Part shown: in pieces, positions 40,806 through 49,277 of the stretch
Layout: each line of letters opens with the position of its first letter
Position numbering within the stretch: the first letter of the stretch is position 1
Source of the DNA: an uncultured Oscillospiraceae bacterium
Lineage (GTDB): Bacteria > Bacillota > Clostridia > Oscillospirales > Acutalibacteraceae
DNA length: 64,000 nucleotides
Assembly (NCBI GenBank): GCA_900544375.1
Contig: UQUZ01000001.1
Coordinates: 87,151 to 151,150 of the forward strand
Reading direction: 5' to 3'
Notes under the pieces: generated by a model
Told to the model about the DNA's origin: nothing
Seen by the model: the letters and a program-made list of their open reading frames with translations, nothing else
Database searches by the model: none
Program-made: the position numbers and the translations under genes

Positions 40806-41991
40806 AGCGCATCAGGCGAGTTTCAATCGCATTGATAGGCTTTGCAGTATCGAATAAAGCGGCGCCCAGCATGGTTTTGCAGCCTTTATCCATGACCATT
40901 TCGGTGGCCTGCGCATCGCTTTTGGAGGGCCCGCAGCAAAGCGCGCCGTTATCCTTCAGCAGCACGGCGTCGCGCCCTTTGAGCGCTTTGACAACCTTTT
41001 TGGAGGTTTTCATCGTGCTGGAAGGGTCAAACACTGCGCTGCGCACCGTTGCGCCTGCGATCTGGGCGAAATCATCGAGCAGCGGCTTCATGGTGCGGCC
41101 CAAGCGGGAGGCGGCCATAATATCAGGCTGCTGGGAATGGATGATATAATTGATTCCGTCCCGCTTGGCATATACTGCGCGGTGCAGGTCAGCCTCCGGC
41201 ACAAACGATTCGGCGTCGCCCGCGATCCGGCCGGTGGCAATCTCCACCCGCAGAATCTCCTCGCTGCCGGGCTTGGTCAAGTTGCACATCGCGCCGTCAC
41301 GTTCGCTCTCATAAGCGGTAACAGGAGCGGCGTCCCTGCCCTTTTTGCCGATGGTTTCAATTACGTAATCATGAATTTCTTCAAAGGTATCGATCACTTT
41401 GCCCGTGGCTTCGCGGTAGCGTTCCACAATGTGGCGAGCGCACACCTTCTCCAGCTCGGAGGCGACAGCGAATGCTTCCTCATAATCCTTGCCCATGCAT
41501 ACGGCGCCGTGGTGCGCCATGATGACGGCTTTGCTGTCAGAGCGCTCGATGGCGGCAATGACCCCTTTGCGCAGCTTTCCGGTGCCTGGCAGGCCGTAAG
41601 CGGCCATTGGGACGTGGTCGCCGATGATCGCCGCGCTCTCCGGCGCAACATTGTTGATATCAAAGCCCAGAGGGCTGACAATGCTGGCGTTTACCTGATG
41701 CGTATGGATGACAAAGTTGACTTCCGGTCGGAGCTGATAGGCGGAGGCATGGATGCCCTTTTCCGATGAGGGCTTTACATCCCCGTCATAGCTCAGATCT
41801 GCAATATTGACCAGGACGATTTCCTCCGGCGTAAGAGTTTCATATGCCCTGCCGCTGGGGGTGATCACAAATTGCGTGTCGCTCACACGGCAGCTGACGT
41901 TGCCCCAGGTGCGCGCGATGAGGCCGCTTTCCACAAGCTGTTTGCCTGCACGGACCACAAGCTCCTTGGCCTGCATGATTTCCATATCCAA
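40762..41991 (-). CDS. Tandem class II aldolase/adducin-type protein, second domain lacking metal ligands
   Basis: 409 residues from a TTG at 41991, eight bases after AAAGGAGG; longer frames would run through a terminator. Two class II aldolase domains in one chain. Domain 1 (about 5-195) has the full active site: Glu77 and His81 in SSEKGIHASAY, metal ligands His96 and His98 (HTHQ), and His160/161 (AHHGAVCMG). Domain 2 (about 225-409) keeps Glu266/His270 (PEADLHRAVY) but has HSQQ (285-288) for HxH and KDNGAL (346-351) for HHG. Family members split sugar-1-phosphates (fuculose, rhamnulose) or epimerise ribulose phosphate. Partner of the aminotransferase upstream and of the kinase at 44747. Confidence 0.88.
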   Translation of the reverse strand: MDMEIMQAKELVVRAGKQLVESGLIARTWGNVSCRVSDTQFVITPSGRAYETLTPEEIVLVNIADLSYDGDVKPSSEKGIHASAYQLRPEVNFVIHTHQVNASIVSPLGFDINNVAPESAAIIGDHVPMAAYGLPGTGKLRKGVIAAIERSDSKAVIMAHHGAVCMGKDYEEAFAVASELEKVCARHIVERYREATGKVIDTFEEIHDYVIETIGKKGRDAAPVTAYESERDGAMCNLTKPGSEEILRVEIATGRIAGDAESFVPEADLHRAVYAKRDGINYIIHSQQPDIMAASRLGRTMKPLLDDFAQIAGATVRSAVFDPSSTMKTSKKVVKALKGRDAVLLKDNGALCCGPSKSDAQATEMVMDKGCKTMLGAALFDTAKPINAIETRLMRFIYKTKYSKQAEKK

Positions 41992-42016
41992 CGAATAAGC
42001 CTCCTTTACTGAAAAA

Positions 42017-42044
42017 TTCCGGCGGCGCAGCAACGCCGCCGGAA
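42017..42044 (-). terminator. Terminator/attenuator between aminotransferase and aldolase genes
   Basis: Perfect 11-bp stem TTCCGGCGGCG/CGCCGCCGGAA (42017-42027 with 42034-42044), six-base loop, followed on the minus strand by TTTTTC. It lies in the 60-base gap inside an apparent operon, so the aldolase is either partly attenuated or mainly expressed by readthrough. Confidence 0.8.
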
Positions 42045-42052
42045 AAATCGGG

Positions 42053-43528
42053 TTATTTTTGAACTGTGATCGTATCGAACACTCTGTCGAAACGGGTCAG
42101 GGCATCGTCGATCATCTCCGGCGTATAGGCAGCGCTCGTATACAGGCGGCTGCCGGCTAAGGTTACGAGGCCCTCCGCCATGTAGGCAGCGCCCATGTGC
42201 TCCATAACCGCTTTGCGCTCGGAAGTTGCTTTGAGAACACCCGGCACCTTCCACAGCTTGCCCCAGTCAATGGAGAAGTGCATGGTGCCGACCGTTTCCA
42301 GATGGCAGATCGAGCCCTGGTTAAAGGCGACAAACGGCAAGCCGTGCTTCTTGATGAGCTGCTGCAGGCCGGTGGTGATGCGGTCGCCCATTTCTCCGGC
42401 CTTCTGGCAGGCGTTGGTGCGCTCGATTTCTTCAAGCGTGTAGTAACCAGCTACGCAGCTGATAGGCGTTGCCGCCATCGTGCCGCCAATGAGCGCTTTG
42501 TGAACCTTGTCGCCCGTCTGGATGCCGGCGGCGAGATATTTCATATATTCCTTTTTGCCGCCGAGTCCGCCCGCGCCCGGATAACCGCCCGCGATGACCT
42601 TGCCGAATACCGTGAGATCGGGGGAAACGTCGAAATAGCCCTGCGCACCTGCCATGCCGATACGGAAGCCTGTGACAACCTCGTCGAATACGAGCAACGC
42701 GCCGTATTTGCGGCAGAGACGCTCTACGCCCTTGTTGAAATCCTTATCCAGCGGGCGTGTACCGCTCTCTGGGCCGACCGGCTCAATGAAGACCGCCGCC
42801 GTGCCGCCGCGCATCTGATTGAAACGGAGCTTGCGCTCCAAATCGTTGAGATCGTTCGGGAAAAACTCCTGCGTGTGTTTAAAGATGTAAAGCGGAACGC
42901 CGTGCGCTTGTGTGAACTTGGAGCCGGGAACACGGATGCCGTAGGCGAGCTGATCGCTCCAGCCGTGATAGGCACCGCCCATCTTGATGATGTTTTTATT
43001 CTTCGTGGCAAGGCGCGCGACACGCACCGCAGCCATGCAGGCCTCGGAACCGGAGTTGAGCATGCGGAACATTTCAACATTGGGCACGCTATCGCATACC
43101 TTTTTGGCAAGCTTGTATTCAAATTCGTGGAACAGGCCGGTGGAAGGGCCGCAGGTGTTGAGCAGTTCAATGACCTGATCGCGCACAACCTTTGGGTTAG
43201 ATCCGAGCACCGTAGGGCCGCCAGCCTGCAAAAAGTCATAGTATTTGTTGCCGTCGACATCATAGAGATACGCGCCCTCCGCCTTGGTGAACACCAGCGG
43301 AAACGGGTGGTTGAAGGCAAGATTATGTTGCACGCCGCCGGGGATTACCGTTTTGGCCTCCTCGATCATCTCTTTGGACTTCGCGCACTTTTTGTCGAAA
43401 TAATCCTCTTCATAGCGCTTGAGGGCTTCTGGGCTGATGGTGTAGATCGGCAGCTTGATCAACTCGTCGAGCTGCTTGGTGACGGCCGCCGCATCCGGAT
43501 AATTGCTGATAGCATAACGATTGTCCAT
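42053..43528 (-). CDS. Class III PLP aminotransferase (glutamate-1-semialdehyde-aminomutase-like)
   Basis: 491 residues from the ATG at 43528 (AAGGAGG 11 bases upstream). Fold-type I PLP enzyme: GAYLYDVDGNKYYDFLQAGG, MLNSGSEACMAAVRVAR, GGAYHGWSD, AAVFIEPVGPESGT, LLVFDEVVTGFRIG (pyridine Asp) and VFGKVIAGGYPGAGGLGG (Schiff-base Lys). GSAM-like features dominate, but the chain is 60 residues longer than GSAM and no haem genes are near, so haem synthesis is unlikely. A role on an amino-sugar, amino-polyol or aldehyde product of the neighbouring kinase/aldolase pathway is inferred. Its promoter is strong and faces the TetR gene. Confidence 0.88.
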   Translation of the reverse strand: MDNRYAISNYPDAAAVTKQLDELIKLPIYTISPEALKRYEEDYFDKKCAKSKEMIEEAKTVIPGGVQHNLAFNHPFPLVFTKAEGAYLYDVDGNKYYDFLQAGGPTVLGSNPKVVRDQVIELLNTCGPSTGLFHEFEYKLAKKVCDSVPNVEMFRMLNSGSEACMAAVRVARLATKNKNIIKMGGAYHGWSDQLAYGIRVPGSKFTQAHGVPLYIFKHTQEFFPNDLNDLERKLRFNQMRGGTAAVFIEPVGPESGTRPLDKDFNKGVERLCRKYGALLVFDEVVTGFRIGMAGAQGYFDVSPDLTVFGKVIAGGYPGAGGLGGKKEYMKYLAAGIQTGDKVHKALIGGTMAATPISCVAGYYTLEEIERTNACQKAGEMGDRITTGLQQLIKKHGLPFVAFNQGSICHLETVGTMHFSIDWGKLWKVPGVLKATSERKAVMEHMGAAYMAEGLVTLAGSRLYTSAAYTPEMIDDALTRFDRVFDTITVQK

Positions 43529-43618
43529 ACGTTTAGTTTCCTCCTTCATATTGACTCTCTCGAAATTCGGGCTTTTATGGAGATTTCCTCGTGAAAGGGT
43601 GAATCTCCGCTCACCTAC

Positions 43619-43646
43619 AGTATAGCATACTTTTCAAGCTTGTCAA
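43619..43646 (-). promoter_or_regulatory. Sigma-A promoter of aminotransferase-aldolase
   Basis: On the minus strand a perfect TTGACA (43641-43646), 16-base spacer and TATACT (43619-43624). Confidence 0.85.
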
Positions 43647-43680
43647 ATGAAATTTTATGAATTTTTTATGAGGATTTAGA

Positions 43681-43698
43681 GGCATATCATATTATGCC
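43681..43698. promoter_or_regulatory. Candidate TetR operator
   Basis: Perfect 6-bp inverted repeat GGCATA-N6-TATGCC between the two divergent promoters, 35 bases upstream of the aminotransferase -35 box. Confidence 0.35.
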
Positions 43699-43845
43699 CG
43701 TTTGATTGGCTGCCGTGGGATGTGGTAGCGATGCGGCTGTGGGGAGGCGAGGAAGTTGGATAGGGCATTTTTCAGAATAGACGACCTACGCAAAGGCGTC
43801 GACAAGGCCCTGGGAGGGAAAATGCAAAAAAACTCTGTATTTTCA

Positions 43846-43873
43846 TTGATTTTTTCCGTCAGTATGTTAAAAT
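43846..43873 (+). promoter_or_regulatory. Sigma-A promoter of the TetR gene
   Basis: TTGATT (43846-43851), 16-base spacer, TAAAAT (43868-43873). Confidence 0.65.
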
Positions 43874-43974
43874 AAGAAAAACGGTGAGCAGCCACTCATT
43901 TTTGAGCGTGTGTTTTGCGCCGGCGGGATGGCCCGGCCTTAGGCTGGCGCGCAGGAAAGGATGGCTAGGACGCT

Positions 43975-44676
43975 ATGGATACAACCGGTGGAAACCAGCC
44001 AATTTATCATAAGAAAACGTTTGAAAATATCCCGGAGGAGAAGCGGCGTAGAATCTTGGCTGCGGCAATCGGGGAATTTGCCAACAAGGGCTTCGATAAT
44101 GCCAATATTAATGTGATCGCCAGCAAAGCGGGCGTCAGCGTCGGCTCGCTCTATAAGTATTTTAATACAAAGCAGGATCTGTTCCTAACCGCCGTGCACC
44201 ACGGCATCTCCATATTGGAGGAGACGCTCGGGCCGCTGTCTCAAGCGGATATGGATGTCCGCGATAAGCTGGAGCTGATTATCCGCACTGTGCAGACCAC
44301 TTCCCGGCAGCTCGAGGATCTCATCAAGCTCTATAATGAAATGACGTCGGAAAATAATGCGGAGCTGGTACGGCTGATCTCGCAGGATATGGAGACGGTT
44401 TCCGCCGCCGTGTATACGCAGGTCATTGCGCAGGCGCAGCAGGAAGGGCTGATCCGTAGGGATGTTGACCCGCGCATGTTTGCCTTTTTGCTTGATAACC
44501 TCTTTACAAATCTTCAGTTTTCCTATGCCTGCGGCTATTATCAGGAGCGGTTTAAAATTTATGCAGGCGAGGATATCCTTTCCCGCGATGATTTTGTTGT
44601 GGAACAAATGCTCAAATTTATTGAAGGCGCGTTTACAACGGGCCTGGGGCAGGAAGCGCCTGCCCGGCGTGAATGA
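43975..44676 (+). CDS. TetR/AcrR-family regulator
   Basis: 233 residues. The N-terminal HTH domain is canonical: RRRILAAAIGEFANKGFDNA, NINVIASKAGVSVGSLYKYF and NTKQDLFLTAV (about 24-72). The C-terminal ligand domain is all-helical with one aromatic-rich stretch (LFTNLQFSYACGYYQERFKI). It faces the aminotransferase-aldolase genes and is followed by the kinase 70 bases later, so it most likely controls both arms; ligand unknown. Start spacing from AAAGGA is long (13 bases), but no better in-frame codon exists. Confidence 0.9.
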   Translation: MDTTGGNQPIYHKKTFENIPEEKRRRILAAAIGEFANKGFDNANINVIASKAGVSVGSLYKYFNTKQDLFLTAVHHGISILEETLGPLSQADMDVRDKLELIIRTVQTTSRQLEDLIKLYNEMTSENNAELVRLISQDMETVSAAVYTQVIAQAQQEGLIRRDVDPRMFAFLLDNLFTNLQFSYACGYYQERFKIYAGEDILSRDDFVVEQMLKFIEGAFTTGLGQEAPARRE

Positions 44677-44746
44677 AAGCAGCGGGGAACCCCCGTAACA
44701 ATAAGCTTTGTGTGTGAACTGGAATCATATTTTTGGAGGGCTTTGC

Positions 44747-46348
44747 ATGAAAGAACCGACCTATGTTATCACTTACGACGTGGGCACCACTGGCGTAAAA
44801 ACCTGCCTGTTCGAGATCGGCGAGGTTGTCCGTTTGACGGCGGCGGCCATGCGTGGGTATGAGCTCTATGTGTTGCCGGATGGCGGCGCGGAACAGGAAC
44901 CCGCCGAATGGTGGGAAGCTATGTGCGCGAGCACGCGGGAGGTGCTGGACGCTTCCGGCATGGACCCGGCGCGGATCAGCGGCGTTTCCTTCTGCTCCCA
45001 GATGCAGGGAGTCGTCCTTGTGGATAAGGACGGGGAGCCGGTGCGCCGCGCGATGAGCTATATGGACCAGCGTGCACGGGAGGAGCTGAAAAAGGGCCTG
45101 GCCCATGGCCCGCAAATCGCGGGCGCAAATGTATTTAAGCTGCTCAAAAGCCTGCAAATTACCGGCGCGGTTGCGGCGAGCGTGAAAGACCCTGTGTGGA
45201 AATACAAGTGGGTGCAGGCGCACGAGCCGGAGAATTTTAAGCGCGTACATAAGTGGCTGGATGTGAAGGAATTCCTCATCTGCAAAATGACGGGTGAATT
45301 TGTTATGACGCAGGATTCCGCCTTTGCCGCCCTGATCTATGATATCCGCAAGGGCAAGGAGGGATGGAGCCGGGAGATGTGCGATATGCTCGGCGTAAAC
45401 ATGAATCACCTTGCGCCGATCAAGCAATCCACCGACAAGGTCGGGGAAATCACGGAAAAAGCGGCTTCTGAACTCGGCCTGAAAGCGGGCACCGCCGTGT
45501 TCGGCGGCGGCGGGGACGCTTCCCTCATCGGCGTGGGGGCCGGCTCCACCGCATTGGGCGATACGCATATCTATTGCGGCACAAGCGGCTGGGTCTCCAC
45601 CGTGGTCGACAAAAGCATTGTGGATGCTTCCGCCATGGTTGCGGCGATCGTGGGCGCGCAGCCGGAGCGGTTCAACTATTTCGCAGAGTTGGAAACGGCG
45701 GGCAAGTGCCTTGAATGGGTGAAGGATCACCTGGCGCTCGATGAGATCGATATCTATTTGGAGAAAAAGCATGTGGCGGAATCGCAAGAGGCGGTTTATA
45801 CTAGCCTTTACGACTATATGGCGAAGGTCATCAGCGAAGTGCCGGCAGGCTCAAACGGCGTGATCTTTACCCCTTGGCTGCATGGTAACCGCTGCCCGTT
45901 TGAGGATCCGAACGCGCGCGGCATGTTCTTTAACATCAGCCTGGAAACCGGTAAGACAGAGCTCATCCGCGCCGTGACGGAGGGCGTTTGCTTCCATCTG
46001 CGCTGGTTCTTGGAGACAGAGGAGAAGAAGATCAAAACTTCCGATACGATCCGGTTCGTCGGCGGCGGCGCATTGTCTGACGTGACGTGCCAGATCCTGG
46101 CGGACTGCATTGGCCGCAAGGTTGAAACGGTTGACAGCCCGCAAAACGTCGGTGCGGTCGGCGCCGCGGTCGTGGTGGCGGTCGGCCTCGGCCTGCTGCC
46201 GAGCCTCGATGAAGCGAAACGGATGGTGCCGGCGAAAAAAACCTTCACACCCAATCCGGCTGTTAAGCCGATCTATGACCGCAACTACGCCGTTTTCCAG
46301 GAGCTTTACAAGGCGAACAAAAAGAACTTTGCAGCCCTCAACGGCTAA
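44747..46348 (+). CDS. FGGY-family carbohydrate kinase
   Basis: 533 residues from the ATG at 44747 (GGAGG nine bases upstream; an earlier in-frame ATG at 44708 lacks a site). Two actin-like lobes: TYDVGTTGVKTCLFE (phosphate 1, Asp11), SFCSQMQGVVLVDKDGEPV (sugar-binding region), a middle AVFGGGGDASLIGVGAG with the catalytic Asp, HIYCGTSGWVS, and FVGGGALSDVTCQILADCIG in the nucleotide lobe. FGGY enzymes phosphorylate xylulose, ribulose, fuculose, glycerol, erythritol and similar compounds. Closest general look is xylulokinase, but substrate is not assignable. Presumed to supply the phosphate ester for the class II aldolase. Confidence 0.9.
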   Translation: MKEPTYVITYDVGTTGVKTCLFEIGEVVRLTAAAMRGYELYVLPDGGAEQEPAEWWEAMCASTREVLDASGMDPARISGVSFCSQMQGVVLVDKDGEPVRRAMSYMDQRAREELKKGLAHGPQIAGANVFKLLKSLQITGAVAASVKDPVWKYKWVQAHEPENFKRVHKWLDVKEFLICKMTGEFVMTQDSAFAALIYDIRKGKEGWSREMCDMLGVNMNHLAPIKQSTDKVGEITEKAASELGLKAGTAVFGGGGDASLIGVGAGSTALGDTHIYCGTSGWVSTVVDKSIVDASAMVAAIVGAQPERFNYFAELETAGKCLEWVKDHLALDEIDIYLEKKHVAESQEAVYTSLYDYMAKVISEVPAGSNGVIFTPWLHGNRCPFEDPNARGMFFNISLETGKTELIRAVTEGVCFHLRWFLETEEKKIKTSDTIRFVGGGALSDVTCQILADCIGRKVETVDSPQNVGAVGAAVVVAVGLGLLPSLDEAKRMVPAKKTFTPNPAVKPIYDRNYAVFQELYKANKKNFAALNG

Positions 46349-46421
46349 TTTTAAAACGAAAAGCGCGCCGGGGCCCGCTGTGCGGAAGCTCACCGGCGCT
46401 TAACTTTTAGGAGGCGATTTT

Positions 46422-47471
46422 TTGGCACATATCAAGCTTTTTACGCTCAATGTCTGGTCCGGCTTTCGCTATCATGGCCTGATCCGGTTGGAAGAGTATG
46501 AAACCAAGCAGGTGCGGGAAAAGCGGTTTCAAGGCCTGTGCGCTGTGCTGCGCAAGGAGCGGCCGGACATTGTATGCCTCAATGAGGCGAATCCGCTCTT
46601 TTCCTATGGCAAGCGGTTGGCAGAGGAGCTGGGGTATGTGCCGCTCGGCCATATGGGGGTAGCGGGCTTGCGGGCCGGGAAGCTTGGCTTCCCATTGAAT
46701 CTGCGCGAGGGAGACCTGGTTCTTGCCAGCCCCTCCCTTTCCCCCCAATATATTGGGAGAACGCATTTAGGAGGAAAGGGCTATTGCGGCAATTTTTTCT
46801 CCTGCCATTTCGACAATCTGACACAGGCGGTGCTTGTGCGCTGCATGCTGCCAGAGGGGCGGCCGCTTTATGTTTGCGTCACGCATTGGGTCGCGGGACC
46901 AGCGGTCACGGATGAAAACCGGGCGAAGCTGCCCGCGCTCGCGCAGGAGTGGGGATTCCCCAAAGAACAAATTGCGCAGGCGGAGGTAAGGCTGCGGGAA
47001 ATGGAGCGTTGCAAGCGCACGGAAGCCACGCGGCTCTGCAACTGGCTGGAACAAACCGTGCCGCCGGATGCGCCACTGATCGTCGCGGGTGATTTCAACG
47101 CCGAGGCCGGGTGGCCGGAGCTGGAGATTTTGCGAGGGCGCGGCTTTGAGCGGCTCATCCCGCGGGAGGATGGATATGCGACGTGGGATCCGCTCCACAA
47201 TACGAATTTGCAAACCTATTATACCGAGGAAGCGCAGCAGAGGCAAAAATCGCTCTACCACCAGCTTGATGCGCTGGACGAGCTGTACCCGCGTAACATC
47301 GATCATTTTTATGTACGAAACCTGCCGCTGGAAGGTGCGGCGGATTGCCGCGTGTGCGCGACAGAGCCATATGAAGGGGTCAGTATCTCCGATCATTTTG
47401 CGCTGACGGTGAGCGTGGAGGCCCGAGCGCATTCCAGTTATCGTTCTAGCCCAAACCGACTGCAAGGATAA
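46422..47471 (+). CDS. Endonuclease/exonuclease/phosphatase-family hydrolase
   Basis: 349 residues from a TTG start, six bases after GGAGGC. The EEP fold is complete: LFTLNVWSGF (metal Asn), DIVCLNEANP (metal Glu), VCVTHW, LIVAGDFNAEAGW (Asp/Asn pair), NIDHFYVRNL and SISDHFALTV (catalytic Asp-His). No signal peptide. The family cleaves phosphodiesters or phosphate monoesters in nucleic acids, lipids and inositol phosphates. Co-directional with the kinase, 73 bases downstream, so in this locus a small phosphorylated metabolite or lipid head group is a reasonable substrate class, but that is inference. Terminated at 47521. Confidence 0.88.
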   Translation: MAHIKLFTLNVWSGFRYHGLIRLEEYETKQVREKRFQGLCAVLRKERPDIVCLNEANPLFSYGKRLAEELGYVPLGHMGVAGLRAGKLGFPLNLREGDLVLASPSLSPQYIGRTHLGGKGYCGNFFSCHFDNLTQAVLVRCMLPEGRPLYVCVTHWVAGPAVTDENRAKLPALAQEWGFPKEQIAQAEVRLREMERCKRTEATRLCNWLEQTVPPDAPLIVAGDFNAEAGWPELEILRGRGFERLIPREDGYATWDPLHNTNLQTYYTEEAQQRQKSLYHQLDALDELYPRNIDHFYVRNLPLEGAADCRVCATEPYEGVSISDHFALTVSVEARAHSSYRSSPNRLQG

Positions 47472-47520
47472 AGCTGCGCAGAGGGGGAACAAATTAATTA
47501 CAGGCATAATACATAAAAAG

Positions 47521-47552
47521 CGTGGGAACAGGGTTAAAATCCTGTTCCCACG
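47521..47552. terminator. Bidirectional terminator
   Basis: Perfect 12-bp stem (47521-47532 with 47541-47552); on the minus strand followed by CTTTTTATG. Confidence 0.8.
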
Positions 47553-47574
47553 TCATTTATAAATAATTGATAAT

Positions 47575-49257
47575 TTATTTTTGTAGCTTCTGCATATCGT
47601 TCGCGCGGATCGCCGTGCGCATGATCTTTCCGCTCGTCGTCTTGGGCAGCTCGTCTACAAACTCCACCACGCGCGGATATTTATACGGTGCAGTCGCGTG
47701 CTTCACATGATTCTGCAATTCCTTTACCAGCGAATCGCTCGGCTCATAGCCGCGCGCCAGCACAATCGTCGCCTTGACGACCTGCCCGCGTACCGGGTCC
47801 GGCACGGCGGTAATCGCGCATTCCAGCACGGAAGGGTGCTCCATCAGCGCGCTTTCTACCTCAAAGGGGCCGATACGGTAGCCGGAGCACTTGATCACGT
47901 CGTCATTGCGGCCGACGAACCAATAATAGCCGTCCGCATCGCGCCAAGCGGTATCGCCCGTGTTGTAAACGCCGTTTTTCCAGGAACGGGCCATCGCGTC
48001 CGGCGCTTTCCAGTATTCACGGAACAGGCCGGTTGGATGCTTCTTGTCCGTATTTTTGATGCAGATCGAGCCGACGATACCGTCCTCGCAGGAGTTTCCG
48101 TCCTCATCGAGCAGATCGATGTCGTAGATCGGGGCGGGTTTGCCCATGGAGCCGGGGCGGATTTCCACCCACGGAAAATTGGCCAGCAGCACCGAGGTTT
48201 CAGACTGGCCGAAGCCCTCGTGAATGCGAAGCCCCGTCTGGCGCTCGATCTGATTGAAAACCTCGGGGTTGAGCGGCTCGCCCGCAAGGGAGGCGTGCTC
48301 GATGAAGCTGAAGTCGTATTGTGTCAAATCTTCTTTAATCAGGAATCGGTAAATGGTTGCTGGCGCGCAGAAGGTGCACGGACGCAACCGCTGGATGGCC
48401 TCCAACATGCCGTGCGGCGTGAATTTCTCGGTATCGTATGCGCCGATGCAGGCACCGCAGATCCATTGACCATAAATTTTACCCCAGGCGAATTTTGCCC
48501 AGCCGGAATCCGTCTGCGTGAGGTGGACACGGTTTTCCTGCACACACTGCCAGAAGCGCGCGGTCGTGATCTGGCCGAGAGGATGGGAGTAATCGTGCCG
48601 CACCATTTTCGGCATGCCGGTTGTACCGGAGGAGAAATAGAGCAACATGGTGTCTGTTACTTTTGTGGAGTCCTCTCCAGTGGGGCGCTCGAATACGTCG
48701 CTCTGCTCTGCGAGCGCCTTTGCAAAATCGACCGCGCCCGCCGGGATTTGCTCGCCGAGCACGGCGTAGGTTTCCACGGTTGGGCAGTCGGCTAAGGAAT
48801 CCTCGCAGTGCTGAATGATTTCCGCGTCGTCCACCGTGACGAGCATCTTCACACCCGCCGCGTTCAGGCGGTAAACCAGATCGTGTGGGGTGAGCTGAAA
48901 GGAGGCGGGGATGACCACCGCGCCGATTTTATGTAAGGCGGTGAAGCACATCCAGACCTCCGGGCGCTGCTTTAAAATCAGCATTACATAGTCGCCCTTA
49001 CGAATGCCTTTGGATTTAAAAAAATTTGCCGCGCGGTTGCTACCGGCCTTCATGTCGGCAAAGGTGTAACGCCTCATGTCGCCCGCGTCGTTGGTCCAGA
49101 GCAGGGCCTGCTTGGTCGGCTCCAGCTCCGCCCAGGCGTCTACCACGTCGAAGCCAAAGTTGAAATCCTCCGGCACGTCAATCGTGAAGTGTTCCTTCAT
49201 ATCTTCATACGAATCGAATGCGATCCGCGGACAGTAGCGTTTGATAATATCGTCCAT
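47575..49257 (-). CDS. Acyl-CoA synthetase (AMP-forming, medium-chain/aryl type)
   Basis: 560 residues of the ANL superfamily. P-loop-like motif YFSSGTTGMPKMVRHDYSH (about 220-240), EGFGQSETS (A5), TGDTAWRDADGYYWFVGRNDD (A7-A8), VIKCSGYRIGPFEVESAL (hinge) and PKTTSGKIMR with the catalytic C-terminal Lys. The DYSHPLGQ and FAWGKIYGQW segments are typical of the medium-chain/aromatic acyl-CoA synthetases. It activates a carboxylic acid through an acyl-adenylate to a CoA thioester; acid not known. Preceded by an XRE-cupin regulator 20 bases upstream on the same transcript. Confidence 0.9.
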   Translation of the reverse strand: MDDIIKRYCPRIAFDSYEDMKEHFTIDVPEDFNFGFDVVDAWAELEPTKQALLWTNDAGDMRRYTFADMKAGSNRAANFFKSKGIRKGDYVMLILKQRPEVWMCFTALHKIGAVVIPASFQLTPHDLVYRLNAAGVKMLVTVDDAEIIQHCEDSLADCPTVETYAVLGEQIPAGAVDFAKALAEQSDVFERPTGEDSTKVTDTMLLYFSSGTTGMPKMVRHDYSHPLGQITTARFWQCVQENRVHLTQTDSGWAKFAWGKIYGQWICGACIGAYDTEKFTPHGMLEAIQRLRPCTFCAPATIYRFLIKEDLTQYDFSFIEHASLAGEPLNPEVFNQIERQTGLRIHEGFGQSETSVLLANFPWVEIRPGSMGKPAPIYDIDLLDEDGNSCEDGIVGSICIKNTDKKHPTGLFREYWKAPDAMARSWKNGVYNTGDTAWRDADGYYWFVGRNDDVIKCSGYRIGPFEVESALMEHPSVLECAITAVPDPVRGQVVKATIVLARGYEPSDSLVKELQNHVKHATAPYKYPRVVEFVDELPKTTSGKIMRTAIRANDMQKLQK

Positions 49258-49277
49258 TGTTTTGGCCTCCGGTTTCG

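Larger units (their letters stand above)
43529..43974. other. Divergent control region, aminotransferase/TetR
   Basis: About 445 bases with a promoter on each strand and a palindromic candidate operator between them (listed separately). Confidence 0.6.

Noticed and set aside
42053..43528. hemL (haem synthesis)
   Set aside because: GSAM-like motifs are present, but the chain is longer and the neighbours are an aldolase, a TetR regulator and an FGGY kinase instead of haem genes.
42197..43594. 465-codon frame antisense to the aminotransferase
   Set aside because: Shadow frame over a gene with complete PLP-enzyme motifs; runs past its start without a ribosome site.
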